Source: Azospirillum lipoferum 4B (GTDB lineage Bacteria > Pseudomonadota > Alphaproteobacteria > Azospirillales > Azospirillaceae). Taken from it: a stretch of DNA of 64,000 bases. Under the pieces are notes generated by a model. It worked only from the letters and a program-made list of their open reading frames with translations. It made no database searches and had not been told where the DNA came from. Where the stretch lies: positions 186,001-250,000 of the forward strand of contig NC_016623.1 of NCBI RefSeq assembly GCF_000283655.1, read 5' to 3'. A program made the position numbers and the translations under genes. Positions within the stretch are counted from its first letter, which is position 1. The number at the start of each line of letters is the position of its first letter. This document shows, piece by piece, positions 8,870 to 16,353 of this stretch.

Positions 8870-9628
8870 ATGACCACACTCCCGACCCCGCTTCCCCCAC
8901 TCGTCAGCATCATCACGCCCACCTGGCAGCGGGAGGATTTCCTGCCGCGCCTGCATGCCTGCATCCAGGCGCAGACCCATCCCGAGATCGAATGGCTCGT
9001 CTTCGACGACAGCCCGCGCCCGTCTGCCTATCTCAAGCCGCTGGCGAACCCGCGGCTGAAGTATTTCTACTCGCCCAGCCGCTATGCCATCGGCGAGAAG
9101 CGCAACATCCTTGCCGAACATGCCAAGGGGTCGGTGATCGTCCACATGGACGACGACGATTTCTACGCGCCCGCCTATGTGGAGCGGATGCTGGACCGGC
9201 TGGAGCAAGGCTATGACCTGGTGAAGCTGTCGGGCTGGTTCCTCTACAGCATGGCGCACCGGCGGTTCGGCTATTGGGATACCGCGCAAGGCGGTTCGCA
9301 TCACCGCTGGGGGCGGCAGGGCTGCAGCTATGTCGAGGCACCGGATGCCCCGCCCTCGCCTGAGAATCTGGACGGTTACGGTTTCTCCTACGCCTACCGC
9401 CGCCCGGTCTGGGAAGCGGTGCGTTTTCCCGCGGTCAACGCCTGCGAGGACGCCCCGTTCGTGAAGGCCGCGCGCGAGCGTTTCCGCGTCGGTGCCTTCC
9501 CGGATGCGGAAGGGCTGTGCCTGCACACGCTGCACGCCCGCAGCACCAGCCTGTGCCTGCCGCAGTACGAGTTGCCGCCGGTCCTGATGGAACGCCTGTT
9601 CGGGCCGGAGGTGGCGGCCTACACCTGA
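8870..9628 (+). CDS. Family 2 glycosyltransferase (GT-A fold)
   Basis: A 252-residue protein starting with the GT2 opening PLVSIITPTWQREDFLPRL. The nucleotide-sugar/metal-binding acidic motif is HMDDDDFY at about residues 90-98, preceded by GEKRNILAEHAKGSVIVHMD, typical of a nucleotide-sugar-dependent enzyme. No membrane segment is present, so it probably acts in the cytoplasm on a polysaccharide, lipid or protein acceptor. The ATG at 8870 gives the standard start; the frame is open further upstream but that part lies in the DUF423 5' region. There are no polysaccharide export genes nearby, so the acceptor cannot be guessed. Confidence 0.9.
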   Translation: MTTLPTPLPPLVSIITPTWQREDFLPRLHACIQAQTHPEIEWLVFDDSPRPSAYLKPLANPRLKYFYSPSRYAIGEKRNILAEHAKGSVIVHMDDDDFYAPAYVERMLDRLEQGYDLVKLSGWFLYSMAHRRFGYWDTAQGGSHHRWGRQGCSYVEAPDAPPSPENLDGYGFSYAYRRPVWEAVRFPAVNACEDAPFVKAARERFRVGAFPDAEGLCLHTLHARSTSLCLPQYELPPVLMERLFGPEVAAYT

Positions 9629-9846
9629 ACGTCGAGGAACATGCCGCGGCGGTAGTTGCGCGGCAGGGTCAGCACCCCATTGACGACCAGCGCGGCCAGT
9701 TGGCGCAGGCTGGGGATGCGCTGCCGCCCCTCCGGGACGATGCCATCGGCCCGCGCACGCGCCCCGGCCGCAGCAACCCGTCCGCCGCCGGAGTCGGAGC
9801 GGATCGGCTCGTTCGAACGGTCACCGGTGCGTCGGGTCTCTACCAT
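9619..9846 (-). CDS. Small hypothetical protein, convergent with the glycosyltransferase
   Basis: A 75-residue frame whose stop overlaps the last ten bases of the convergent glycosyltransferase. The ATG at 9846 has an AGGAG box, but only three bases separate it from the start, which is short. The N-terminal half is basic and low-complexity (arginine/alanine/glycine); the C-terminal half (LRQLAALVVNGVLTLPRNYRRGMFLDVQV, broken as LRQLAALVVN and PRNYRRGMFL) looks like folded sequence. No family recognised. It may be a real small gene or a fortuitous frame. Confidence 0.42.
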   Translation of the reverse strand: MVETRRTGDRSNEPIRSDSGGGRVAAAGARARADGIVPEGRQRIPSLRQLAALVVNGVLTLPRNYRRGMFLDVQV

Positions 9847-9893
9847 GAGCTCCTATTTACCATAAATGCGGCTGATGGGAAAGAGGGGCGGCC

Positions 9894-11285
9894 TCAGCTT
9901 TCAAGCCAGCGATGGACGAATCCCGCCTTCCGCTCCAGCAGGCGGCCCAGGCGGATCAGGCGCCGCTCCTCGCCCGGCCGGGCGATCAGCTGGATGCCGA
10001 AGGGCAGCCCCTCCCCGCCCACCTGCCCACCCACTGGCAGGGTGAGCACCGGGAAGCCCACCAGCGTGACGATGGCGGTGACGCCGAGATAGTCGAGGAT
10101 GGTCTCCACCGGCCGCCCGTCGATCTCCGTCACCTCGCCCTCCGCGTTCGGCCAGGGCAGCACGCCGCAAGCCGGTGCGGCCAGCACGTCGATGTCCTCG
10201 AACAGCGCCACGAAGCGGCGGTAGAGGGCGGTGCGGGCGGCCTGCGCCTCCAGATAGGCATCGGCGGTGATGCCGGCACCGGCCTCGATGTTCCAGCGGA
10301 TGGTGTCGGTCAGATCGTCGCCATGCTTCGCCAGCATCGGCCCGAAGGCGTGGCGGGTCTGTGCCGCGCGCAACGTGCGGAAGGTGGCCATGGCGTCGCC
10401 GCAGTCGGGATGGCGGCGCGCCACCGGCCCGACGACGCGCTCCAACCGGTCCACCGCCGCAGCGAAGCGTTCCCGCACCGCCTGGGACACCGTGGCCGCG
10501 CCGAAATCGGCGGTGGCGCCCAGCCGTGACTCCGCCCCGTCGTCGCGGTCGCCGAACAGGGAGGTCGGGTCGCGCAGATCGCTGCCGGCCATCGCCGACA
10601 GCAGCAGCGCGCAGTCTTCGGTGTCGCGCGCCAGAACGCCATGGGTCGCCAGCGTGTCCCAGCCCAGGGCGCGGCCCGGCGCCGGGATCAGCCCCGGTGT
10701 CGGCCGGATCGAGGCGACGCCGCAAAAGTTCGCCGGCACCCGCACCGATCCGCCGAAATCGGTGCCGTGCGCCAGCGGCACCATGCCGACGGCCACCGCC
10801 ACCGCCGATCCGCCGCTCGACCCGCCGGAGGTGAGAACCGGATCGACGGGGTTGCAGGTCGGCCCGTACAGGCGGTTGCGGCAGACGGCGCCGAAGCCGA
10901 ATTCCGGCGTGTTGGTCTTGCCGATGACGATGCCGCCCGCCGCCTCGATCCGCGCGACGGCAATGTCGTTGGTCGCCGGAACATGATCGGCATAGAGCGC
11001 CGAGCCGTAGGTGGTGCGGATGCCGGCGGTGTCGGTCAGGTCCTTCACCGCCACCGGCAGCCCGTGCAGCGGCCCGACCGGCGCCGGGGCTGCGTCCAGC
11101 GCCTCGGCACGGGCCAGGGCCTCGTCGGCGGCCACGGTGATGAAGGCGGACAGTTCCGGCTCCTTCGCCGCGATGCGCGCCAGATGCGCCTCAACCGCCT
11201 CCCGCGCCGACAGTTCCCGCCGCGCCAGCCTTGCCGCCAAGCCAGCCGCGCTCTCCCGCCACAGGGCGTTTCGTCCTTCGCTCAC
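9894..11285 (-). CDS. Amidase signature family amidohydrolase
   Basis: A 463-residue amidase of the Ser-cisSer-Lys family. The catalytic lysine is in GLPVAVKDLTDT, the serine-rich loop reads TSGGSSGGSAVAVAVG, and DFGGSVRVPANFCG carries the nucleophile region. Such enzymes hydrolyse aliphatic or aryl amides, or act as GatA-like subunits; with no gatB/gatC nearby and a divergent C-terminus, a catabolic amidase is more likely. The GTG at 11285 is chosen because GGGAGG lies five bases upstream. No signal peptide is present. The substrate is unknown. Confidence 0.92.
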   Translation of the reverse strand: MSEGRNALWRESAAGLAARLARRELSAREAVEAHLARIAAKEPELSAFITVAADEALARAEALDAAPAPVGPLHGLPVAVKDLTDTAGIRTTYGSALYADHVPATNDIAVARIEAAGGIVIGKTNTPEFGFGAVCRNRLYGPTCNPVDPVLTSGGSSGGSAVAVAVGMVPLAHGTDFGGSVRVPANFCGVASIRPTPGLIPAPGRALGWDTLATHGVLARDTEDCALLLSAMAGSDLRDPTSLFGDRDDGAESRLGATADFGAATVSQAVRERFAAAVDRLERVVGPVARRHPDCGDAMATFRTLRAAQTRHAFGPMLAKHGDDLTDTIRWNIEAGAGITADAYLEAQAARTALYRRFVALFEDIDVLAAPACGVLPWPNAEGEVTEIDGRPVETILDYLGVTAIVTLVGFPVLTLPVGGQVGGEGLPFGIQLIARPGEERRLIRLGRLLERKAGFVHRWLES

Positions 11286-11353
11286 TGCATCCTCCCGGTT
11301 CAGGCCCGAACCGTAGCGCGAAACCGGTGACATGCGAAACAATGCAGAGTCTG

Positions 11354-12127
11354 TCAGCGTTGGCGGCCGGCCGACGCTCGGCAGTCGGTCAGGATGTTGC
11401 CGACGGTCACCCGCTCCCGCTCGTCCATCGCCAGCCCCCAGCGCGCCTTCACCAGGATCCAGTCGGCGACATAGAGGCAGATGCCGTCGCGCTTCGGCGG
11501 CAGCCAGTCCTCCGGCCCCTTGGAGCCCTTGGCGCGGTTGGCTTCGCGGCTGGAGACCAGCAGGGTGCGCGGATCGCTGATGTCGTTGGCATAGGCGGCG
11601 CGCCGTTCCCGGCTCCAATCGTAGCCGCCGCTGGCATAGGCCTCCTCCAGCGGAACCCGGTGGTCGATGTCGACCATCTGCGGATCGGTGTAGCGCTCTC
11701 CGGTGTAGGGGTCCAGCCAGTCGCCGGCCTTCACACTGCAGCCCTTGGCATCGAGCGTCGCCGGGCGGCGCGAGTCGCGGATCAGCACCTTTTCGCGCGC
11801 GTTCAGGCAGCCGCCCTCCAGCGCCAGCCAGTGCGGCCACTCCTCCCGCTCATAGCCGCGGCGCCGTTCCGGCTCGACCCGGATGGCGTCGAGCTGGCGG
11901 GTCACCTCGGCATAATCGATCCGGTCGGATGCACGGGCGATGATCGGCGGCGGTGGCTCGGCGGTTTCCTGCCTGCGCGGCTGGCGGGGACGCTGCGTCT
12001 CCTGGCCCAGCAGACCGTCGAGCGTGCCGGGCGGCAGGATATGCACGCGCTCCGCCAGCGCGACGGCGGCAAGCACGGCGAGGACGACGAACAGCCCCCG
12101 CAGGGTCAGGGAACGGCGGCGGGCCAC
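11354..12127 (-). CDS. Membrane-anchored HNH nuclease (DUF1524/GmrSD C-terminal type)
   Basis: A ~257-residue protein with an N-terminal signal anchor (SLTLRGLFVVLAVLAAVALA), a low-complexity linker, and a C-terminal HNH domain. The metal-binding core reads VDIDHRVPLEEAYASGGYDW, followed by NDISDPRTLLVSSREANRAKGSKGPEDWLPP, the form found in secreted nucleases and in the GmrSD effector. The start is the GTG at 12127; the longer frame would run into an intergenic palindrome. The anchor implies that the nuclease faces the periplasm or outside. No immunity or GmrS-like gene is next to it, so phage-defence use is not supported; nucleic-acid scavenging is one option. Confidence 0.82.
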   Translation of the reverse strand: MARRRSLTLRGLFVVLAVLAAVALAERVHILPPGTLDGLLGQETQRPRQPRRQETAEPPPPIIARASDRIDYAEVTRQLDAIRVEPERRRGYEREEWPHWLALEGGCLNAREKVLIRDSRRPATLDAKGCSVKAGDWLDPYTGERYTDPQMVDIDHRVPLEEAYASGGYDWSRERRAAYANDISDPRTLLVSSREANRAKGSKGPEDWLPPKRDGICLYVADWILVKARWGLAMDERERVTVGNILTDCRASAGRQR

Positions 12128-12146
12128 GTCAGCGCACCCAGGAACA

Positions 12147-12181
12147 ATTCCCTCTCCCCCCCTGGGGGGGAGAGGGGGAAT
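12147..12181. repeat. REP-like perfect palindrome
   Basis: An ATTCCCTCTCCCCCCC arm faces GGGGGGGAGAGGGGGAAT across one or two bases. It uses the same CCCTCTCC core as the larger repeat families elsewhere in the window. It lies between the epimerase stop and the HNH gene start. Just outside it, the ten bases TCATACTCCG occur twice in direct orientation (12197-12206 and 12231-12240). Confidence 0.8.
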
Positions 12182-12255
12182 CCATCGCAACCCCCGTCAT
12201 ACTCCGCTCACCTGAATCTCCTGTCCCCCCTCATACTCCGGTAACGCCACAAACC

Positions 12256-13200
12256 TCAAGGCATGCGGCCGGTCAGGGTGGCGCTCAGCCCCTGGAGAAG
12301 GCCGACCTGACAGACCGTGTCGAAGGTGGCGCGCATCAGCGACGGATCGCCGATCGACACGCGGATATCGCCGGCCCGCGGTTCCGAGTGGCGGCGGCGC
12401 ACGTTGCTGCCGCACAGCTCCTGCAGGACGTCCAGCAGCATCACCAGCGAGGTCGCGCGGCCGGTGCAGAGATTGTACACCTGCGCGCCGGCGAAACGCC
12501 GCTCCATCGCCAGCGCCAGGATGCGCACCACGTCGCCGACGAAGACGAAATCGCGGACCTGCTGGCCGTCGCCGTGGATTTCCACATCCTCGCCGCGCGC
12601 CACCCGGCGGGCGAAGATGGAGATCACGCCGCTGTAGGGCGACATCGGGTCCTGCCGTGGCCCATAGACGTTAAAGAAGCGGAAGCCGACCGTCGGCACC
12701 CCCTGGATCGACCATGCGATGCGGGCATGCATCTCGCAGCCCAGCTTGTCGACGCCATAGGCCGACAGCGGACGCGGAAGCTCGTCCTCCTTCAGCGGCG
12801 TGTTGGTGTTGTCGCCGTAGATGGCGGCGGAGGAGGCGTAGACGACGGGAATCGGTCCGCCGCGCTTGGCGTCGCGCGCCGCCTCGAACACGGTGACGGT
12901 GCCCAGCAGGTTGGTGCGGTGGGTTTCCGCCCACAGCTCCTGCGATTTCTGCACCGAGGCGACGGCGGCGAGGTGGAACACGCCGTCCACCCCTTCGCCA
13001 TGGTCGCCGGCCATCGCCTCGCGCACCGCATCGGGATCGGCCACGTCGCCCACCACCAGATTCGCCGCCTCCGGCTTGTTGTCCAGCCGGCCGCTCGACA
13101 AATTGTCGAGGATCGTCACCCGATGCCCGTCGGCGAGCAGCCGGTCGGCCAGATGCGAGCCGATGAAACCGCAGCCGCCGGTGATGAGGTAGTGCGCCAT
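12256..13200 (-). CDS. NAD-dependent sugar epimerase/dehydratase (extended SDR)
   Basis: A 314-residue extended short-chain dehydrogenase acting on a nucleotide sugar (UDP-glucose 4-epimerase/WbpP-like group). The NAD-binding motif is TGGCGFIGSH (~7-16); LDNLSSGRL follows, then FHLAAVASV, the catalytic Ser in YASSAAIYGD (~121-130) and the YxxxK pair Y148/K152. The C-terminal FRFFNVYGPRQDP segment is the usual sugar-binding loop. The ATG at 13200 begins exactly at the Rossmann strand. It likely supplies a sugar for surface polysaccharide; no cluster of such genes is adjacent, so the exact reaction (4-epimerase or other) is uncertain. Confidence 0.9.
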   Translation of the reverse strand: MAHYLITGGCGFIGSHLADRLLADGHRVTILDNLSSGRLDNKPEAANLVVGDVADPDAVREAMAGDHGEGVDGVFHLAAVASVQKSQELWAETHRTNLLGTVTVFEAARDAKRGGPIPVVYASSAAIYGDNTNTPLKEDELPRPLSAYGVDKLGCEMHARIAWSIQGVPTVGFRFFNVYGPRQDPMSPYSGVISIFARRVARGEDVEIHGDGQQVRDFVFVGDVVRILALAMERRFAGAQVYNLCTGRATSLVMLLDVLQELCGSNVRRRHSEPRAGDIRVSIGDPSLMRATFDTVCQVGLLQGLSATLTGRMP

Positions 13201-13430
13201 GGTCCGTCCAAGCCCTTCCTTCGTTGTGACCGGTCCCGCCGCAGCGCAGCAGAGCCGCCGGAACTCCCACTCTAAGGGTCGGGACACAACCGCAGGATCG
13301 CCAGACCATCTTCGGGATAGGACCACGCCTCAACCGGAGATCGGGGCCGCCCGTTCGGCGATCCGGCCGGCGAATCGGCCCGGCTTCCACGACGGCGGCT
13401 TCCGGATAGGCGCCACCGGTGGTTCAACAG
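13201..13430. other. Intergenic region upstream of the epimerase gene
   Basis: About 490 bases separate the epimerase start from the serC stop. In 13201-13430 I see no convincing gene: short open frames on both strands have arginine/proline-rich shadow composition. The promoter of the epimerase must lie here but no clear -35/-10 pair stands out. The DnaA-box cluster and the serC terminator that follow are listed separately. Confidence 0.5.
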
Positions 13431-13468
13431 GGTTATCCACCACCTTGTCCACGGTTCTGTGGATAACC
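13431..13468. promoter_or_regulatory. Cluster of three DnaA-box-like sites in an inverted repeat
   Basis: Three matches to the DnaA box TTATCCACA lie within 38 bases: TTATCCACC (13433-13441, 8 of 9), TTGTCCACG (13445-13453, 7 of 9) and, inverted, TGTGGATAA (13458-13466, 9 of 9). The outer two are part of a perfect ten-base inverted repeat, GGTTATCCAC and GTGGATAACC. Surrounding DNA is GC-rich without an AT-rich unwinding element, so a full replication origin is not evident; DnaA titration or DnaA control of the epimerase gene is possible. Confidence 0.55.
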
Positions 13469-13588
13469 ATGGTCAAGCTTGCCAGCCGAAATCCGCGTCG
13501 GACCGGACACACTGGTGCAGAAATGCTGCTGTGTACGTATGGTTCCTTGGCCGGATCCTTTGCTGCACAGCACAAAATCGACCAACGC

Positions 13589-13627
13589 AAAAGGCCCCGC
13601 TGTGGCATTCGCGCCACGGCGGGGCCC
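13589..13627 (-). terminator. Rho-independent terminator downstream of serC
   Basis: Read on the minus strand, GGCCCCGC and GTGGC arms pair with GCCAC and GCGGGGCC (one mismatch) around a short loop, followed by TTTT. It lies about 70 bases after the serC stop on the strand of serC. Confidence 0.75.
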
Positions 13628-13695
13628 TTCGACCGGGTCGGTCGGGCCTGTGGACTAAGGCCCGGCTTACGCTTTGTGCTTTGCCGCGCGCAGCG

Positions 13696-14874
13696 TCAGG
13701 CCTGCTTGGGGCCGAGCATCTCCGCCTTGACGGTGGCGAAGGCCCAGTCGAGCCAGGGCAGCACCGCCTCCATATCCTCGTTCTCCACCGTGGCGCCTCC
13801 CCACAGGCGCAGGCCCGGCGGCGCGTCGCGGTAGGAACCGGCGTCGAAGGCGGCCTCCTCCTTCTCCAGCAGCGCGGTCAGCTTCTTGGCGAGGCTTGCC
13901 TGGGCTTCCTCCGGCAGAGCGGTTACCTCCGGATCGGTGAAGCGCAGGCAGATGGAGGTGCAGGAGCGGGTCGCGGTTTCCTTGGCGAGGAAGCCGGCCC
14001 AGCTGCTGGCCTCCACCCACTCCGCGACGATTCGCAGATTCTGCTCCGACCGGCGGATCAGCTGGGTCAGGCCGCCCAGCGACAAGGCCCAGCGCAGGCC
14101 GTCGATGGCATCCTCGACGCAGAGCATCGACGGGGTGTTGATGGTATCGCCTTCGAAGATGCCTTCGATCAGCTTGCCGTTCTTGGTCAGGCGGAAGATC
14201 TTCGGCAGCGCCCGGTCGGGCTGGAAGCTCTCCAGACGCTCCACCGCGCGCGGGCTCAGCACCAGCATGCCGTGCGCCGCCTCGCCGCCCAGCACCTTCT
14301 GCCAGGACCAGGTGGCGACGTCGATCTTGCTCCAGGGCATCGCCATGGCGAAGGCCGAGGAGGTGGCGTCGCAGATGGTCAGCCCCTCACGGTCGTCCGC
14401 GATCCACTCGCCGTCCGGCACGCGGACACCGGCGGTGGTGCCGTTCCAGGTGAAAACCACGTCGCGGCTGAAATCCACCGACGACAGATCCGGCAACTCG
14501 CCGTAGGGGGCGATCAGGTTGCGGACGTCCGGCAGCTTCAGCTGCTTGGCGACATCCGTCACCCATTCCTTGCCGAAGCTCTCCCAGGCCAGCATGTCGA
14601 CGCCGCGGGCGCCCAGCATCGACCACAGCGCCATCTCCACCGCTCCGGTGTCGGAAGCCGGGACGATGCCGATGCGGTAATCGCCGGGGATGGACAGAAC
14701 CGCGCGGGTGAGGTCGATGACCTCCTTCAGCTTGGCCTTGCCCGGCTTGGAGCGGTGGGAGCGGCCGAGCAGCGCGCCGTCCAGCGCGTCGAGCGACCAG
14801 CCCGGTCGCTTCGCGCAGGGACCCGAGGAGAAGAGCGGAGTGTTGGGGCGGCGGCTTGGGCGGCTGATCGTCAT
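13696..14874 (-). CDS. serC: Phosphoserine aminotransferase, alphaproteobacterial type
   Basis: Converts 3-phosphohydroxypyruvate and glutamate to phosphoserine in serine synthesis; it may also serve pyridoxal phosphate synthesis. The 392-residue protein begins [20 protein letters not shown], matching the subfamily found in alphaproteobacteria and archaea rather than the E. coli form. The PLP lysine is in [15 protein letters not shown], and [16 protein letters not shown] and [17 protein letters not shown] are further family motifs. The ATG at 14874 fits the family start; a longer frame adds low-complexity residues. serA, the usual partner, is not within the window to the left, so expression is likely separate. 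A terminator follows. Confidence 0.95.
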   Translation of the reverse strand: MTISRPSRRPNTPLFSSGPCAKRPGWSLDALDGALLGRSHRSKPGKAKLKEVIDLTRAVLSIPGDYRIGIVPASDTGAVEMALWSMLGARGVDMLAWESFGKEWVTDVAKQLKLPDVRNLIAPYGELPDLSSVDFSRDVVFTWNGTTAGVRVPDGEWIADDREGLTICDATSSAFAMAMPWSKIDVATWSWQKVLGGEAAHGMLVLSPRAVERLESFQPDRALPKIFRLTKNGKLIEGIFEGDTINTPSMLCVEDAIDGLRWALSLGGLTQLIRRSEQNLRIVAEWVEASSWAGFLAKETATRSCTSICLRFTDPEVTALPEEAQASLAKKLTALLEKEEAAFDAGSYRDAPPGLRLWGGATVENEDMEAVLPWLDWAFATVKAEMLGPKQA

Positions 14875-14968
14875 GGGCGGACTTCCTGTCCCGGAACGGG
14901 AATGTGCGGAGGTCCGGACCTTAAAAGCTGCGCCCCCGCCCGTCAATCGACGGGCAGCGACGCACCGG

Positions 14969-15236
14969 GGCAAGCGCAGTCAGCATCGGAATGGCGACGT
15001 TGTGCTTCGGATGCCCTTCTCCCCTTGCGGGAGAAGGGTTGGGATGAGGGGTGCGACCGGCTGAAAGCCCATGGAAATCAAGTTTCCGCCCCTCACCCCA
15101 ACCCCTCTCCCGCGAGGGGAGAGGGGCTGTCCTCAATGCCAAGCTGCACGTCCTTTCGCAAATGCGAGATGTGTGCATCCCGTAGCCCACGGGGGAGAGG
15201 GGCTGTTCCGACGAAGGATGCCCAAATGCCGTTGCC
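14969..15236. repeat. MITE-like palindromic repeat, family 1, copy 1
   Basis: The element starts near GGCAAGCGCA (14969-14978) and ends at CCAAATGCCGTTGCC (15222-15236), which read as imperfect terminal inverted repeats. Inside are two REP hairpins in opposite orientation: CTTCTCCCCTTGCGGGAGAAG followed by GGTTGGGATGAGGGG, and the mirrored CCCCTCACCCCAACC with CTCTCCCGCGAGGGGAGAG. Bases ~15185-15205 carry an extra GGGGGAGAGGGG half. It occupies most of the 430-base gap between serC and the next gene. See copies at 23563 and 32046. Confidence 0.75.
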
Positions 15237-15305
15237 CTGGGCGACGCCCAGCCACACCGGAACCGCAGCCCTGCCAACGCCCCTGCCAACGCCCCTGCTT
15301 GCCGA

Positions 15306-15761
15306 CTACTTCGTGCGGCCGATCTTGCCATTGCGGTAGGTCCAGGCGGCTTCGCCGCCGCCGGCCGGCTGCGGCATCGAAACGGTCAGCATGTCGTTGT
15401 CGATGGTGACCTGGGCGGCATCGCTGCAGGAGCCGAAGGGATAGGAGACCACCGGCTGCGGCCCGCCGACCTCGATGATGCGGAAGCGGGTCGGGCAATC
15501 CTTGGCGCCGGTGTCGGCCTGGAACAGGGCGATCCAGCGTTCCTTCAGGGAATAGGCGCCGACGAAGGACAGCATCTCGCTCTCCTTGTCCTCGAACACC
15601 GGCTTGTCGTCGACCGACACCTGGGTGTGCTTCGGCCCGATATCGGTCATCGTCAGAATCGTGTTGCCGAGCGCCGCCATCAGGCGGGGCTCCGCCGCGC
15701 TGGCGGAGGTGGCGATCAGAAGGCTGCCCGCCACCGCGGCACCCACACTAAGAACCCGCAA
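15306..15761 (-). CDS. Exported protein of unknown function
   Basis: A ~151-residue protein with a signal peptide (RVLSVGAAVAGSLLIATSASA, cleaved before AEPRL) and a mature domain containing two cysteines (KDCPTRF and FGSCSDAAQ) that could form a disulfide in the periplasm. The start is probably the TTG at 15761, because GGGAG lies seven bases upstream and the signal peptide begins there; the frame is open further but that part is arginine/proline-rich. No family recognised. The mature part looks like a small beta-rich domain (LTVSMPQPAGGGEAAWTYRNG at the end). Confidence 0.7.
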   Translation of the reverse strand: MRVLSVGAAVAGSLLIATSASAAEPRLMAALGNTILTMTDIGPKHTQVSVDDKPVFEDKESEMLSFVGAYSLKERWIALFQADTGAKDCPTRFRIIEVGGPQPVVSYPFGSCSDAAQVTIDNDMLTVSMPQPAGGGEAAWTYRNGKIGRTK

Positions 15762-15879
15762 AGGCCGTCTCCCTGGCTGCTGCGCCCCGGCGGGGCGGCT
15801 GTCCGAACCGGGCGCACCATAATGCGGCACGCGCCCGGCCGGAAGCCGTCCTTTTCGCCGGTGGAGTCCGGCAGCATTA

Positions 15880-16233
15880 TCAGCGGATGTTGACGCTGAA
15901 GCCGAAGCCGGGTGCAACAGGGGCCGGCGCATAGATGACCGGCGGCGGCGGAGCATAGATCACCCGCGGCGGCGGGGGCGGGGCGTAGATGACCGGCGGC
16001 GGGGCGTAGTAGACGCCGCGTTCGCGCCAATGATTGTGGTGATGGCGGGGCCGATCCCAGCGCCGCCAATCCGGGCCGCCGGGGCCGGGACCATACCATT
16101 CGCGGCCGTAATCGCCTCGCCCGCGCCAGCCGTCATGCGCCTCGGCCTGGCTGACGGTGGCACCCAGCATCGATCCGGCGACCAGAGCGCCCAGAACCAC
16201 GGCTTTCAATCCAAACCCAAAGCGGCCAGTCAT
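15880..16233 (-). CDS. Small exported Pro/Tyr/Arg-rich protein
   Basis: A 117-residue protein with a clear signal peptide (KAVVLGALVAGSMLGATVSQAEA) followed by a low-complexity mature part: HDGWRGRGDYGREWYG, a His/Arg-rich patch RPRHHHNHWRERG, then three or four repeats of the type YAPPPxVIYAPPP. Proteins of this type are common in alphaproteobacteria and may be envelope-associated; none of the repeats matches a known catalytic fold. A possible EcfG-type promoter lies at 16284-16309. Function unknown. Confidence 0.75.
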   Translation of the reverse strand: MTGRFGFGLKAVVLGALVAGSMLGATVSQAEAHDGWRGRGDYGREWYGPGPGGPDWRRWDRPRHHHNHWRERGVYYAPPPVIYAPPPPPRVIYAPPPPVIYAPAPVAPGFGFSVNIR

Positions 16234-16283
16234 TCCGGCGTCCTCCTGGTGTCGGGAAGCGATGCTTCCCCTTTGACCGGATG

Positions 16284-16309
16284 AACGCGGAGGCTCCCGA
16301 TTTCATTCC
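16284..16309 (-). promoter_or_regulatory. Possible EcfG-type (general stress) promoter
   Basis: On the minus strand GGAAT (16309-16305) and CGTT (16287-16284) are separated by 17 bases. The alphaproteobacterial EcfG consensus is GGAAC-N16/17-CGTT, so there is one mismatch. RNA would start about 45 bases before the ATG of the exported Pro/Tyr-rich protein. The motif is short and could occur by chance. Confidence 0.35.
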
Positions 16310-16353
16310 ACCTGTTCGAAAAAGATTTCGTCCTACGACCTTGGTCGAAGCGG

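Noticed and set aside
13330-13617. Minus-strand 95-codon frame downstream of serC
   Set aside because: It begins inside the serC terminator and runs across the DnaA-box repeat; no coding signs.
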